A DNA stretch of 48,906 nucleotides from Planctomycetota bacterium (lineage in GTDB: Bacteria; Planctomycetota; Phycisphaerae; SM23-33; FEN-1343). Location of the stretch: contig JAAYZK010000228.1 in the NCBI GenBank assembly GCA_012514895.1, forward strand, positions 1 through 48,906, given 5' to 3'. The position numbers and the translations under genes are program-made. Shown here in pieces: positions 28,246 through 36,749 of this stretch; position 1 is the stretch's first letter, and every line of letters starts with the position of its first letter. The notes under the pieces are model-generated. The model did not search any database. It saw only the letters and a program-made list of their open reading frames with translations, and had not been told where the DNA came from.

Positions 28246-29421
28246 ATGGTCGGGATCTCCAGGCTATGCTGCGGGATGGAAGAGCCGTCGGACCGGCTGC
28301 GCTATCGCCCGTTCGACGGGCCGCCGCGGCCGGTGGTGGTGTTCAACTGCACCCGGCGGTGCAACCTCCGCTGCGCCCACTGCTACAGCACCTCCACCGA
28401 CGCGTCCGCCCCGTATGAGCTGACCACCGACGAGGCCAGGGCCCTCATCGACGACCTGGCCGCCATGGGCGCGCCGGTGATCCTGTTCTCCGGCGGGGAA
28501 CCCATGCTCCGCGGGGACCTGCTCGCCCTGATCGACCACGCCCGCCAGGCCGGCGTGCGGGCGGTGCTCTCCACCAACGGGACCTACATCACCCCCACCC
28601 TCGCCGAACGCTTCGGCGACCTCGCCCTGGGCTACGTCGGCGTCAGCCTGGACGGCCTGGAAGCCACGCACGACCGCCTCCGCGGCGAAAGCGGGGCGTT
28701 CGCCGCGGCGATGGAGGGCATCCGCCACTGCCTCACCGCCGGCGTCAAGGTCGGCGTCCGCCTGACGATGACGCGCCGAAACGCCGGCGAGATCCCCGCC
28801 GTCTTCGACCTGATCGAACACGAAGGGATCCCCCGCGTCTGCTTCTACCACCTCGTCTACGCCGGCCGCGCCGCCGCCCTCCGTCACGAGGCCCTCGACG
28901 CCGCCGCCACGCGACGCGCCCTGGACACCCTCATCGACCGCACGCGCGACCTGCACGCCCGCGGCCGCCGCGTCGAGGTGCTCACCGTCGACAACCACGC
29001 CGACGGGCCCTACCTCGTCCAACGCCTCGCCCGCGAAGACCCCGACCGGGCCCGCCGCGCGATGGAACTGCTGCGGCTCAACCGCGGCAACGCCTCTGGC
29101 GAACGGATCGCCGCGGTGAGCTGGGACGGCTCGGTCCACCCCGATCCGTTCTGGCGCACGCAGACGCTCGGCAACGTCCGCCAACGCCCGTTCAGCGAGA
29201 TCTGGACGGACGGCTCCATCCCCCTGCTGGCCGAGCTGCGGGACCGCAGAGGCCGCCTGAAAGGCCGCTGCCGCCGCTGCCGATGGCTGGACGTGTGCAA
29301 CGGCAACTTCCGCGCCCGCGCCGAGGCCGCCACCGGCGACCGCTGGGCCGACGACCCCGCCTGCTACCTGACCGACGAGGAAATCCGCCCGGACGCGCCG
29401 TCCGACCTGCCGCCCGTCTGA
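28246..29421 (+). CDS. ahbC: AhbC: radical SAM 12,18-didecarboxysiroheme deacetylase
   Basis: A 391-residue radical SAM enzyme. The N-terminus MVGISRLCCGMEEPSDRLRY matches the conserved AhbC opening, and Cys39-x3-Cys43-x2-Cys46 in CNLRCAHC binds the SAM cluster. A C-terminal SPASM/auxiliary cluster region reads CRRCRWLDVCNGN, and the end ACYLTDEEI is also AhbC-like. AhbC removes the acetate side chains of didecarboxysiroheme to give Fe-coproporphyrin III in the siroheme-dependent heme pathway of anaerobes. Ribosome site AGGAGG precedes the ATG. The next gene is its usual partner ahbD. NirJ or peptide maturases are related alternatives. Confidence 0.75.
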   Translation: MVGISRLCCGMEEPSDRLRYRPFDGPPRPVVVFNCTRRCNLRCAHCYSTSTDASAPYELTTDEARALIDDLAAMGAPVILFSGGEPMLRGDLLALIDHARQAGVRAVLSTNGTYITPTLAERFGDLALGYVGVSLDGLEATHDRLRGESGAFAAAMEGIRHCLTAGVKVGVRLTMTRRNAGEIPAVFDLIEHEGIPRVCFYHLVYAGRAAALRHEALDAAATRRALDTLIDRTRDLHARGRRVEVLTVDNHADGPYLVQRLAREDPDRARRAMELLRLNRGNASGERIAAVSWDGSVHPDPFWRTQTLGNVRQRPFSEIWTDGSIPLLAELRDRRGRLKGRCRRCRWLDVCNGNFRARAEAATGDRWADDPACYLTDEEIRPDAPSDLPPV

Positions 29422-29447
29422 ACAGACCTTCTCGAACGGGAGAAGCC

Positions 29448-30536
29448 TTGGAGAACCCACAACGCCGTCCGGTGCCCCAGACCGTTTCAAGAACCATGCA
29501 TGAACCCCGCCCCCTGCGACTGGTCTTCTGGGAAACCACCCGACAGTGCAACCTTCGCTGCCTCCACTGCCGCGGCGGCCGGCGGAGCGGCGGGGACCTC
29601 ACCGGCCCGCAGGTCGACGTCCTGCTGGGCGAGCTGGCGGCGATGGGCCGCCCGATCGTGATCTTCTCCGGCGGCGAGCCCCTCCTGCGGCCGGACTGGC
29701 CCGAGGCCGCCCGGCGCGCCGGCGACCTGGGCCTGCCGACGGCCCTGGCGACCAACGGCACCCTCATCGACGCGCCAACCGCCGCCCGGATCGCCCAGGC
29801 CGGATTCCGGCGGGTCGCCGTCAGCCTCGACGGCGCCGACGCCGCCACCCACGACGCTTTCCGCGGCCTGCCCGGCAGCTTCTCCCTCGCCCTGTCGGGG
29901 TGCGGCCGCGTGCGGGAGGCGGGGGTCGACCTGCAGATCAACTGCACCATCGCCGCCCACAACGCCGGACGCCTCGACGCCCTGTACGACCTCGCCCGCT
30001 CGCTGGGCGCCACGGCCCTGCACCTGTTCGCCCTCGTGCCCGTCGGCTGCGGCGCCGCCATCGGCCCCAGCCACCAGCTCAGCCCCGAACAGTACGAAAC
30101 GATGCTCCACTGGGTCTGCGACCGCCGCGGGGGACCCCTGCAGCTCAAGGCCACCTGCGCCCCCCACCTCTTCCGCGTCCTGGCCCAGCGGGGCGACACC
30201 CCGCCCGCGCACGGCCGCGGCGGCGCCCTGCACGCCGAGACGCGCGGCTGCCTGGCGGGCGTGTCGGTGATCTTCGTCAGCCACCGCGGGGAGGTCTTCC
30301 CGTGCGGCTACCTCCCCGTCCCCGCCGGGCGCCTCGACGCCGACGGGGGCGGCATCCGGCGGATCTGGCGCGACAGCCCCCTGCTGGCCGAACTGCGCGA
30401 TGTCGGGCGCCTCAAGGGCGCCTGCGGACGCTGCCGATACAAACAGACCTGCGGCGGCTGCCGCGCCAGAGCCTACGCCGCCACCGGCGATTACCTCGCC
30501 GCCGAACCCCAGTGTGCGTATGTACCGCAAACCTGA
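29448..30536 (+). CDS. ahbD: AhbD: radical SAM heme synthase
   Basis: A 362-residue radical SAM protein with Cys34-x3-Cys38-x2-Cys41 (CNLRCLHC) just after LRLVFWETTRQ, typical of AhbD (LRL..WE.TR.CNL.C.HC), and a C-terminal SPASM-type cluster CGRCRYKQTCGGCRARAYA. AhbD decarboxylates two propionates of Fe-coproporphyrin III to vinyl groups, giving heme b. Starts: TTG at 29448 with GGGAGAAG upstream (chosen) or ATG at 29496 with a weak ribosome site. It lies 26 bases after ahbC and 7 before the next gene, so one operon is likely. AhbA/B are not in the window. Confidence 0.72.
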   Translation: MENPQRRPVPQTVSRTMHEPRPLRLVFWETTRQCNLRCLHCRGGRRSGGDLTGPQVDVLLGELAAMGRPIVIFSGGEPLLRPDWPEAARRAGDLGLPTALATNGTLIDAPTAARIAQAGFRRVAVSLDGADAATHDAFRGLPGSFSLALSGCGRVREAGVDLQINCTIAAHNAGRLDALYDLARSLGATALHLFALVPVGCGAAIGPSHQLSPEQYETMLHWVCDRRGGPLQLKATCAPHLFRVLAQRGDTPPAHGRGGALHAETRGCLAGVSVIFVSHRGEVFPCGYLPVPAGRLDADGGGIRRIWRDSPLLAELRDVGRLKGACGRCRYKQTCGGCRARAYAATGDYLAAEPQCAYVPQT

Positions 30537-30543
30537 GGCCCCT

Positions 30544-31479
30544 ATGACCCGAACCCTGCTCGCCTGCCTGCTGATCGCAAGTGTCCTGACGTCCTGCGCG
30601 TCGCGGCCGCCCGCCGCCGCGCCCCTGCCGCCCGACGGGCCCGTCGGCGGCGTGGGCCTGGTCCTGGACCGCGACGAGCGGGGCGGGCGGATCGATGGGG
30701 TGCTGGGCGGCAGCCCCGCCGCGACGGCCGGACTGGCCATGGACGAGATCGTCGCCGCCGTGGACGGCCAGGCCGTGGACGGCTGGGCGCCCGAGCGGAT
30801 CGCCGCCCGCCTGGCCGGGGCGGTCGGCAGCGAGGTGACCGCCGACGTCCTGGACGCCGCCGGCGCCCGCCGGACCGTCGCGCTGCGCCGGGAGGTCGTG
30901 GACATCGGCGGCGTGACCGGCCGCCTGGTCGGCGGCATCGGCGTGATCCGCATCCGCAGCTTCAGCCGCCACACGCCTTACGCCGTCCGAGACGCCGTCG
31001 CCTGGCTGACCGCCGCCGGCGCGACGGGCCTGTGCCTGGACCTGCGCAACAGCCTGGGCGGACCGGTCCCCACGGTCGGCGAGGTGGCTGAACTGCTTGT
31101 CGACCCGCCGGCGACGCTGTGGGTGGCGCGGATGCACGGGCGGGACACCGTCGTGCGGGCCTCGCAGCCGGCGATGACGGCGCTGCCGCTGGCGGTCCTG
31201 ATCGACGCCGGCACCCGGGACGGCTCGGAACTGCTGGCCGGGGCCCTGCGGAACGCCGGACGCGCCACCCTCGTCGGCTCGCCCACCCCCGGGGCCCTCG
31301 AGATCCTCCGCCCCGCCCCCGGCGACGACGGACGGATGACCATCCGCAAGGTCGGCGACTACCTCTTCCCCGCCCTCTCCCGCACCGGCACCGACGGCAT
31401 CGCCCCCGACGTCGCCCTCGACGGCGACGCCGACGACCACGCCATGCTCGACGCCGCCCGGGCCGCCCTGGGCCGTTGA
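30544..31479 (+). CDS. S41 (C-terminal processing protease-like) pseudo-protease with PDZ
   Basis: A 311-residue lipoprotein (lipobox LTSC, Cys18). A PDZ domain spans about residues 35-115 (VGLVLDRDERGGRIDGVLGG). An S41/CtpA fold follows, with GVIRIRSFSR, LCLDLRNSLGG and the segment DAGTRDGSELLAGAL. In active CtpA enzymes this segment is TASASEI.AGAL, with the first Ser of SASE as nucleophile; here that position is Asp226. The Lys expected 25 residues later is Ala251 (SPTPGALE). Both catalytic residues are missing, so the protein is likely inactive as a protease and may bind C-termini. It is 7 bases downstream of ahbD. Confidence 0.8.
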   Translation: MTRTLLACLLIASVLTSCASRPPAAAPLPPDGPVGGVGLVLDRDERGGRIDGVLGGSPAATAGLAMDEIVAAVDGQAVDGWAPERIAARLAGAVGSEVTADVLDAAGARRTVALRREVVDIGGVTGRLVGGIGVIRIRSFSRHTPYAVRDAVAWLTAAGATGLCLDLRNSLGGPVPTVGEVAELLVDPPATLWVARMHGRDTVVRASQPAMTALPLAVLIDAGTRDGSELLAGALRNAGRATLVGSPTPGALEILRPAPGDDGRMTIRKVGDYLFPALSRTGTDGIAPDVALDGDADDHAMLDAARAALGR

Positions 31480-31525
31480 GGTCGTCCGCCGCCGGCGGCC
31501 CTACAATGCACTGGAGGGTGCAACC

Positions 31526-32134
31526 ATGGCTCCACGTGCACGGTACGGCACAGCGGCGGCGCTCCTGCTGGCTCTGGCGGCCCTGGGCGGCTGCACGGGC
31601 TGGCCGGCGGGGACGGAGACGATCGGCGTCGAACGGGTCGTGCTGTTCGAGTTCGACGATCCGTCGGAGGTCGAACTCTGGCAGGCCTTCGGCGACGCGG
31701 CCGGCGAGCCGCCCGCCCGCCTGGTCCACAGGGCGCCCGGCACCGCCCTCTTCGACGGGACCGCATCCGCCGCCGAGGGCCGCGGCCCGGCGGTCATCGC
31801 CGCGCCCCTGCCCGCCGGCGCCCTGGCCGGCGACGAGGGCCTCATCCTCCGCGTCCGCGGGGACGGCAGGCGGTACATCCTGTACGTCACGATCGGCCCG
31901 GAGAATGAGCGGTACGTTTACCAGGCGCCCTTCGACACGCGGGAGGACCGGTGGCGGGAGGTGCTGGCCCCCTTCGTCGAGTTCGAGCCGCACCGACTCG
32001 CCGAGCGCCTGCCCTGGCGCCGCGTCCCCGCCGCCGACATCACCGGCGTCGGCATCATGGTCGCCGAGCCCTCCGGCGGGCCGTTTGAGCTCCAGATCGA
32101 CTACATTCACGCCTACACCGTGCCGCGGTTCTAG
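31526..32134 (+). CDS. CIA30-domain lipoprotein
   Basis: A 202-residue lipoprotein (lipobox LGGC) with a CIA30 (NDUFAF1-like) beta-sandwich fold: FEFDDPSEVELWQAFGD, LILRVRGDGRRYILYV and VPAADITGVGIMVAEP are typical. Eukaryotic CIA30 is a complex I assembly factor; bacterial members are mostly uncharacterised carbohydrate-like binding folds. GGAGGG precedes the ATG, 46 bases after the pseudo-protease. TACAAT lies 24 bases upstream. Confidence 0.75.
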   Translation: MAPRARYGTAAALLLALAALGGCTGWPAGTETIGVERVVLFEFDDPSEVELWQAFGDAAGEPPARLVHRAPGTALFDGTASAAEGRGPAVIAAPLPAGALAGDEGLILRVRGDGRRYILYVTIGPENERYVYQAPFDTREDRWREVLAPFVEFEPHRLAERLPWRRVPAADITGVGIMVAEPSGGPFELQIDYIHAYTVPRF

Positions 32135-32379
32135 GCAGCAGCGCGGAAGGATGTGAACCCGTGCTTCAGGAACAGCGCCGGCGTTCCAGCGTCACTGGGC
32201 TGTAGTTGAAGGCCATCCGGGCTGTTGTCGAGCCGGACCTATGGCCTGGAGAAGTTCAGTAACTCACCGTAGATACTGAAACCTTCTCTGAGAAGCCCCC
32301 CCCCCAGAGCGCCGTCTATCGGGGCGTCAGCTAACGATGGTTCTCCGGCCTGAGGCGCGGAAATCTCCCGGGCGGCGCC
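32135..32379. other. Intergenic, convergent region
   Basis: 245 bases between convergent genes. A palindrome CTTCTCTGAGAAG (32282-32294) is followed at once by a run of nine C. No T-tract on either strand was noted, so no classic terminator. No gene seen. Confidence 0.4.
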
Positions 32380-34041
32380 CTATCGCCTGGTGCGGAAGCG
32401 CCGGGGCCGCGCGGGGCCCTGGGTGTCCTGGGGGGTGGCCGATTCGGGGGGCGTGCTGGGCAGGACGATGGTGAAGATGGACCCGCGGCCGGGGGCGGCG
32501 TCGACCTCGATGCGGCCGCCGTGCTCTTCGACGACCTTGCGGGTGACCGCCAGTCCCAGGCCGGTGCCCTTCTGGCCCTTGGTGGAGAAGAACGGCTCGA
32601 AGATCCGCGCCCGCGTGCCGGCGTCCATGCCCAGACCGTTGTCGGCGACGGCGATGCGGGCGACGCGGTCCATGGTGTCGAAGCTCGTGCGGATGGTCAC
32701 GGCGCCGGTGGTGTCGGCGACGACGTCCAGGGCGTTGGTCATCAGGTTCAGCACCGCCTGGTGCAGCCCCTCGACGTCGGCGGGAATGGCCGGCACGTCG
32801 CCCAGGTCGGTCAGCAGGGCCACGCCCCGCTCGTCGGCCCGGGCCGTCAGCAGGTCGACGCACTCGGTGACGACGTGGTTGATCGCGATCGACTGCAGCA
32901 GCGGCTGGCGCTGCTTGGAGAACGCCAGCATGTTGACGATCAGCGAGTTGATCCGGTCGAGGTTCCGCGTGACGATCGGCCAGGCCTCGCGGGCCTGGTC
33001 GAGCTTGCCCCCGCCGACGGCCATGTCGACGACGTCGGCGCCGGCCTGGAGGGCCTGGAGGATGTTCTTGATCGAATGGCTCAGCGACGCGACGGCTTCG
33101 CCGACGGCGGCCAGCCGCTCGCTCTTGACCGACGCCTCGTAGAGCTGCACGTTCTCCAGCGCCAGCCCCGTCTGGTAGCCGATCGCCGTCAGCAGGCGGA
33201 GCTGTTCGGTGGAGTAGGTGAGGTTCGAGACGGCCGAATCGACGTGGATGACGCCGAGGATCCGCTCGCGGCCGACGATGGGCACGCACAGGACCGACTG
33301 GATGCCGAAGTCGTGGACGCTGTGGCCCTTGGTGAAGCGTTTGTCGCCCATGGCATTGGAGCACAGCACGCCGACCTGGTGCTCCACGACGTGGTTGACG
33401 ATGGTGCGCGACAGGGGCACGGCGCCGTCGGTCTTCTCCCCGTCGTTGTAGCGGACGGCGACGGGGGCGAGCCTGCCGGCGGGGTCGATGAGCACCACGA
33501 AGCCGCGATCGGGGTGGAACAGTTCGCAGACGTGGTCCAGCACGCGGTTGGCCAGCAGTTCGGCGTCGAAGATGGTGCTGATGGTGCCGATGAGGTTGTA
33601 CAGGTGGCGGAGGTTGCCGATGGCGCGGTCGCCGGCCTCGGGGGTGGGCATGATGACCGAGTCGGCGTTGCCCGGCACGGTGGTGATGATGGCCGAGTCG
33701 ACCAGGTTCCCGTCCTCGTCGATGTCCAGCGTGCCGTTGGTCACCGGGGCGGGGCCCGACCCGCCGAAGACCAGCAGCGTGCTGCCCATGCGGACCTGGT
33801 CGCCCTGGCGCAGCGGCAGGGTGCGGCGGAGGCGCACCCCGTTGACGTACGTGCCGTTGGCCGAGCCGAGGTCCTCGATGATCCACTCGCCGTTGCGGGG
33901 GAACAGGCGCACGTGCTCCCGGGAGACGGTCGGATCGTTCAACTGCAGATCCTCCGCCTCGCGGCCGACGCGGGTCTCCCGCGCCGGCAGGCTGTGCGTG
34001 CGCCCCTTGTCGGGGCCCTGGATGACATGAATGGTCGCCAC
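32380..34041 (-). CDS. FHA-GAF sensor histidine kinase
   Basis: A 553-residue soluble kinase. Residues about 20-92 are an FHA domain ([28 protein letters not shown]) that binds phosphothreonine proteins. Residues about 150-300 are a GAF domain. The dimerisation helix has His322 in [13 protein letters not shown], and the ATPase has N-box NLMTNALDV and the DNGLGMD and GTGLGLAV boxes. Such FHA-GAF kinases are common in Planctomycetota and lack a membrane sensor, so they read cytoplasmic signals. No response regulator is adjacent; it is an orphan. ATG at 34041 gives the first FHA strand. Confidence 0.85.
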   Translation of the reverse strand: MATIHVIQGPDKGRTHSLPARETRVGREAEDLQLNDPTVSREHVRLFPRNGEWIIEDLGSANGTYVNGVRLRRTLPLRQGDQVRMGSTLLVFGGSGPAPVTNGTLDIDEDGNLVDSAIITTVPGNADSVIMPTPEAGDRAIGNLRHLYNLIGTISTIFDAELLANRVLDHVCELFHPDRGFVVLIDPAGRLAPVAVRYNDGEKTDGAVPLSRTIVNHVVEHQVGVLCSNAMGDKRFTKGHSVHDFGIQSVLCVPIVGRERILGVIHVDSAVSNLTYSTEQLRLLTAIGYQTGLALENVQLYEASVKSERLAAVGEAVASLSHSIKNILQALQAGADVVDMAVGGGKLDQAREAWPIVTRNLDRINSLIVNMLAFSKQRQPLLQSIAINHVVTECVDLLTARADERGVALLTDLGDVPAIPADVEGLHQAVLNLMTNALDVVADTTGAVTIRTSFDTMDRVARIAVADNGLGMDAGTRARIFEPFFSTKGQKGTGLGLAVTRKVVEEHGGRIEVDAAPGRGSIFTIVLPSTPPESATPQDTQGPARPRRFRTRR

Positions 34042-34163
34042 GCGTGCTCCGACGCGAACGTGTCAAGAAGTCATGACCTGGACGCATCATACCGCCGGAA
34101 CCGCCGAACGGTCAAGGCATTCCATCCGCCGCGCCGTTGCCGCCCCTCGCCTCCGGCCCGCCG

Positions 34164-35279
34164 TCACAGGATCATCATGTTGTTGCGGTGGACCACCTCG
34201 TCATACGGCTTGTCGCCCAGGGCCCGGGCGATCTGGGTGGTTTTGAGGCCCTTGATCCGGTCGACCTGCTCGGCGTCGTAGTTGCTCAGCCCCCTGGCGA
34301 CGACCCTTCCGCGGGCATCCACGATGGCGACGGTGTCGCCCTTGGCGAACGAGCCGGTCACGGCGGTGACGCCGCTGGGCAGCAGGCTGCGGCCCTTGCG
34401 GCAGAGGGCCTCGACGGCGCCGGCGTCGACGACGATCCGCCCGGCGGCGCGGGAGGCCTGGCCGATCCACCGCCGGCGGCTGGACAGCTTGTTGGGGCTG
34501 GGCACGCACAGGGTCCCCAGCTTCTCCCCGGCCAGCAGGCGGCCCAGGATGTCGGGGGTGCGGCCGTTGGCGACGATCGCCACCTCCCCGGCCGACGCCA
34601 CCATGTGGGCCGCCTGAAGTTTCGAGCCCATCCCCCCCGAGCCCAGCTTGCTGGTGGCGCCCGTGGGCAGGCGGGCGGCGCCGGTCTGGGCATCCTCGAT
34701 CACGTCGAGCACCTGCCCGTCCGCCAGCACCCCGTCGACCACCGTCAGCAGCACCAGCACCTCCGCCCGGACCATGTTGGTCACGTGGGCGGCGATCACG
34801 TCGTTGTCGCCGAACCGCAGCTCATCGACGGCCACCGAGTCGTTCTCGTTGATGATCGGCACCGCCCCCAGGTCCTGCAGGGCCGCGATCGTGTTGCGGA
34901 TGTTCAGGTAGCGCGAGCGGCTCTCGAAGTCCCCGCGGGTGACGAGGATCTGGGCGACCTTCACGCCGAAGGGGGTGAACGCGTCGTGGAACCGCCGCAT
35001 GAGCTGCCCTTGCCCGACCGCCGCCGTCGCCTGCAGCAGCGGCAGGGTCCTGGGGCGGCGGCTGAGCCCCAGCTCGCCCATGCCGGCCCCGACGGCGCCG
35101 CTGCTGACGAGCGTCACGCCGATCCCGTTGCGCATGACGGCCGCCAACTGGCCCGCCAGGTTCGCCACGACGTTCACGTCCAGTTGCCCGCGGTCGTCGG
35201 TCAGCGCGGAGGTGCCCACCTTCACCACGATCCGGCGGGCACGGCGGACGACCTGGGTTCTCCAATGCGTGCTGGGCAC
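34164..35279 (-). CDS. proB: Glutamate 5-kinase
   Basis: A 371-residue amino acid kinase with C-terminal PUA domain. Start of the fold: RRIVVKVGTSALTDDRG, then VSSGAVGAGM, and IINENDSVAVDELRFGDNDV, which binds glutamate and ATP, and TGGMGSK-like LGSGGMGSKLQAA. It makes gamma-glutamyl phosphate, first step of proline synthesis, and is usually inhibited by proline. Located 13 bases downstream of waaA on the same strand. Typical length. Confidence 0.93.
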   Translation of the reverse strand: MPSTHWRTQVVRRARRIVVKVGTSALTDDRGQLDVNVVANLAGQLAAVMRNGIGVTLVSSGAVGAGMGELGLSRRPRTLPLLQATAAVGQGQLMRRFHDAFTPFGVKVAQILVTRGDFESRSRYLNIRNTIAALQDLGAVPIINENDSVAVDELRFGDNDVIAAHVTNMVRAEVLVLLTVVDGVLADGQVLDVIEDAQTGAARLPTGATSKLGSGGMGSKLQAAHMVASAGEVAIVANGRTPDILGRLLAGEKLGTLCVPSPNKLSSRRRWIGQASRAAGRIVVDAGAVEALCRKGRSLLPSGVTAVTGSFAKGDTVAIVDARGRVVARGLSNYDAEQVDRIKGLKTTQIARALGDKPYDEVVHRNNMMIL

Positions 35280-35292
35280 GGTGCATCCTCAC

Positions 35293-36615
35293 TTACGGGG
35301 TCGCGGCCGCCCCGGCGGAGCGGCCGAGCAGGTCGCCGATGATCGCCACGTTTCGAGCCGTCGCCCCCTGGCGGCTGCGGATGTACGCGGCAGCCCTGCG
35401 GCCCAGGGTCGCCGCAGCCTGGGGGTCGGCCAGCCACGCTTCCAGCGTGCGGGCGAGTTCCTCGGCGTCGGCCACCTGGACGGCACCGCCGGCGGCCAGC
35501 AGGTCCGGCGCCTGGGGGAAGTTGAACACGTGCGGCCCGAAGGCCACCGGCTTGCCCAGGGCCGCCGCTTCCAGCATGTCCGAGCCGCCCATCGGCACCA
35601 GCGAACGGCCGACGAAGACGGCGTCGGCCAGGCTGTAGAATTTCCGCAGCTCCCCCATCGTGTCGCCGAGGATCACGGCGCCGTCCTCCAGCGTCCCGCC
35701 GGTCCCGTCCGGCCGCGCCGTCCGCCGCACCGCCTCGAAGCCCGCCTTCTCGATCAGCCGGGCCACCTCCTCGAAACGCTCGGGCTTGCGGGGCACGATC
35801 GCCAGGAACGTCCGGGAGCCCATCCGCCCGCCGGCACGCAGGGCGTCCAGTTGCTCCAGCAGCATCGCCTCCTCGCCCGGGCCGGTCCCGCCGGCGACGA
35901 TCAGCCGGTCGCCCGCGCCCAGCCCCAGCGCCGCCGCCAGGTCCTCGGCGCCGGCGACGTGCTCGCTGGTGTCGACGGTGTCGAACTTCATCATGCCCGT
36001 CACCTTGACCCGCCCCGGCTCGGCCCCCAGGTCGATGAAGCGCTCGGCGTACACCTCGTCCTGCACCGCCAGCACCGTCAGCCGGTTGAACAGCCGCCGG
36101 ATCAGCGGGCGGATCTTCCGGTAGCGGGGGTAGCCCTTGTTCTCGCTCATCCGACCGTTGACCACCACGACGGGCACGCCCCGCCGGTTGGCGACGGCCA
36201 GGAAATTCGGCCAGATCTCCCCCTCCATCAGAACCACCAGCGCCGGGTCCACCCGCCTGAAGGCCCGGCGGACGGCCCAGGAGAAGTCCAGCGGGAACTG
36301 GAACACCTCGCGCCGCGGGACGAACAGCGCCCGGGCCCGGGCCATGCCCGTGTCGGTCGTCGAGGAGATGACAATCCGGTGGTCGGGCAGTTGCGCGTCC
36401 AGTTCGTCGACCAGGGCGCGGATGCCGTTCACCTCTCCGAGGCTGACGGCGTGGATCCAGATCACCGGCGGGCCCCCGCCGCAGACGGGCGCGCGCCCGA
36501 AGCGCTGGGCCCACCCGGTGCGATAGCGCCGGTGGCGGATCATCCGCGTCAGCCACACCGGGCTGGCGGCCACCAGCCCCAAGGCATACAGAATGTCCAG
36601 CGCGATCGCGGCCAT
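35293..36615 (-). CDS. waaA: 3-deoxy-D-manno-octulosonic acid transferase
   Basis: A 440-residue glycosyltransferase (GT30). The N-terminal membrane anchor lies at about residues 1-20, then IWIHAVSLGEVNG, MEGEIWPNFLA and, near the C-terminus, AFGPHVFNF. It transfers Kdo from CMP-Kdo to lipid A precursors at the inner face of the cytoplasmic membrane, showing an LPS-bearing diderm. The start at 36615 gives the anchor directly; the frame is open upstream but the promoter at 36625-36653 excludes it. It precedes proB with a 13-base gap. Confidence 0.92.
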   Translation of the reverse strand: MAAIALDILYALGLVAASPVWLTRMIRHRRYRTGWAQRFGRAPVCGGGPPVIWIHAVSLGEVNGIRALVDELDAQLPDHRIVISSTTDTGMARARALFVPRREVFQFPLDFSWAVRRAFRRVDPALVVLMEGEIWPNFLAVANRRGVPVVVVNGRMSENKGYPRYRKIRPLIRRLFNRLTVLAVQDEVYAERFIDLGAEPGRVKVTGMMKFDTVDTSEHVAGAEDLAAALGLGAGDRLIVAGGTGPGEEAMLLEQLDALRAGGRMGSRTFLAIVPRKPERFEEVARLIEKAGFEAVRRTARPDGTGGTLEDGAVILGDTMGELRKFYSLADAVFVGRSLVPMGGSDMLEAAALGKPVAFGPHVFNFPQAPDLLAAGGAVQVADAEELARTLEAWLADPQAAATLGRRAAAYIRSRQGATARNVAIIGDLLGRSAGAAATP

Positions 36616-36624
36616 AAGCCGCCA

Positions 36625-36653
36625 AGTATCCGATGCGTCCGCGGTTCTGTCAA
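36625..36653 (-). promoter_or_regulatory. Promoter of waaA-proB, nearly leaderless
   Basis: Minus strand: perfect TTGACA (36648-36653), 17-base spacer, GATACT (36625-36630). The ATG of waaA begins 9 bases after the -10 box, leaving only two or three transcribed bases, so the mRNA may be leaderless. Confidence 0.55.
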
Positions 36654-36749
36654 CGAAAGCCGCAACAAGGGCTTCGCCCTCCGCCGGCGATGCAGCGCCT
36701 TGCATCGCCCCGCCGAAAGGATAAGGTAGGGCCGGCACAGGAGAACACC

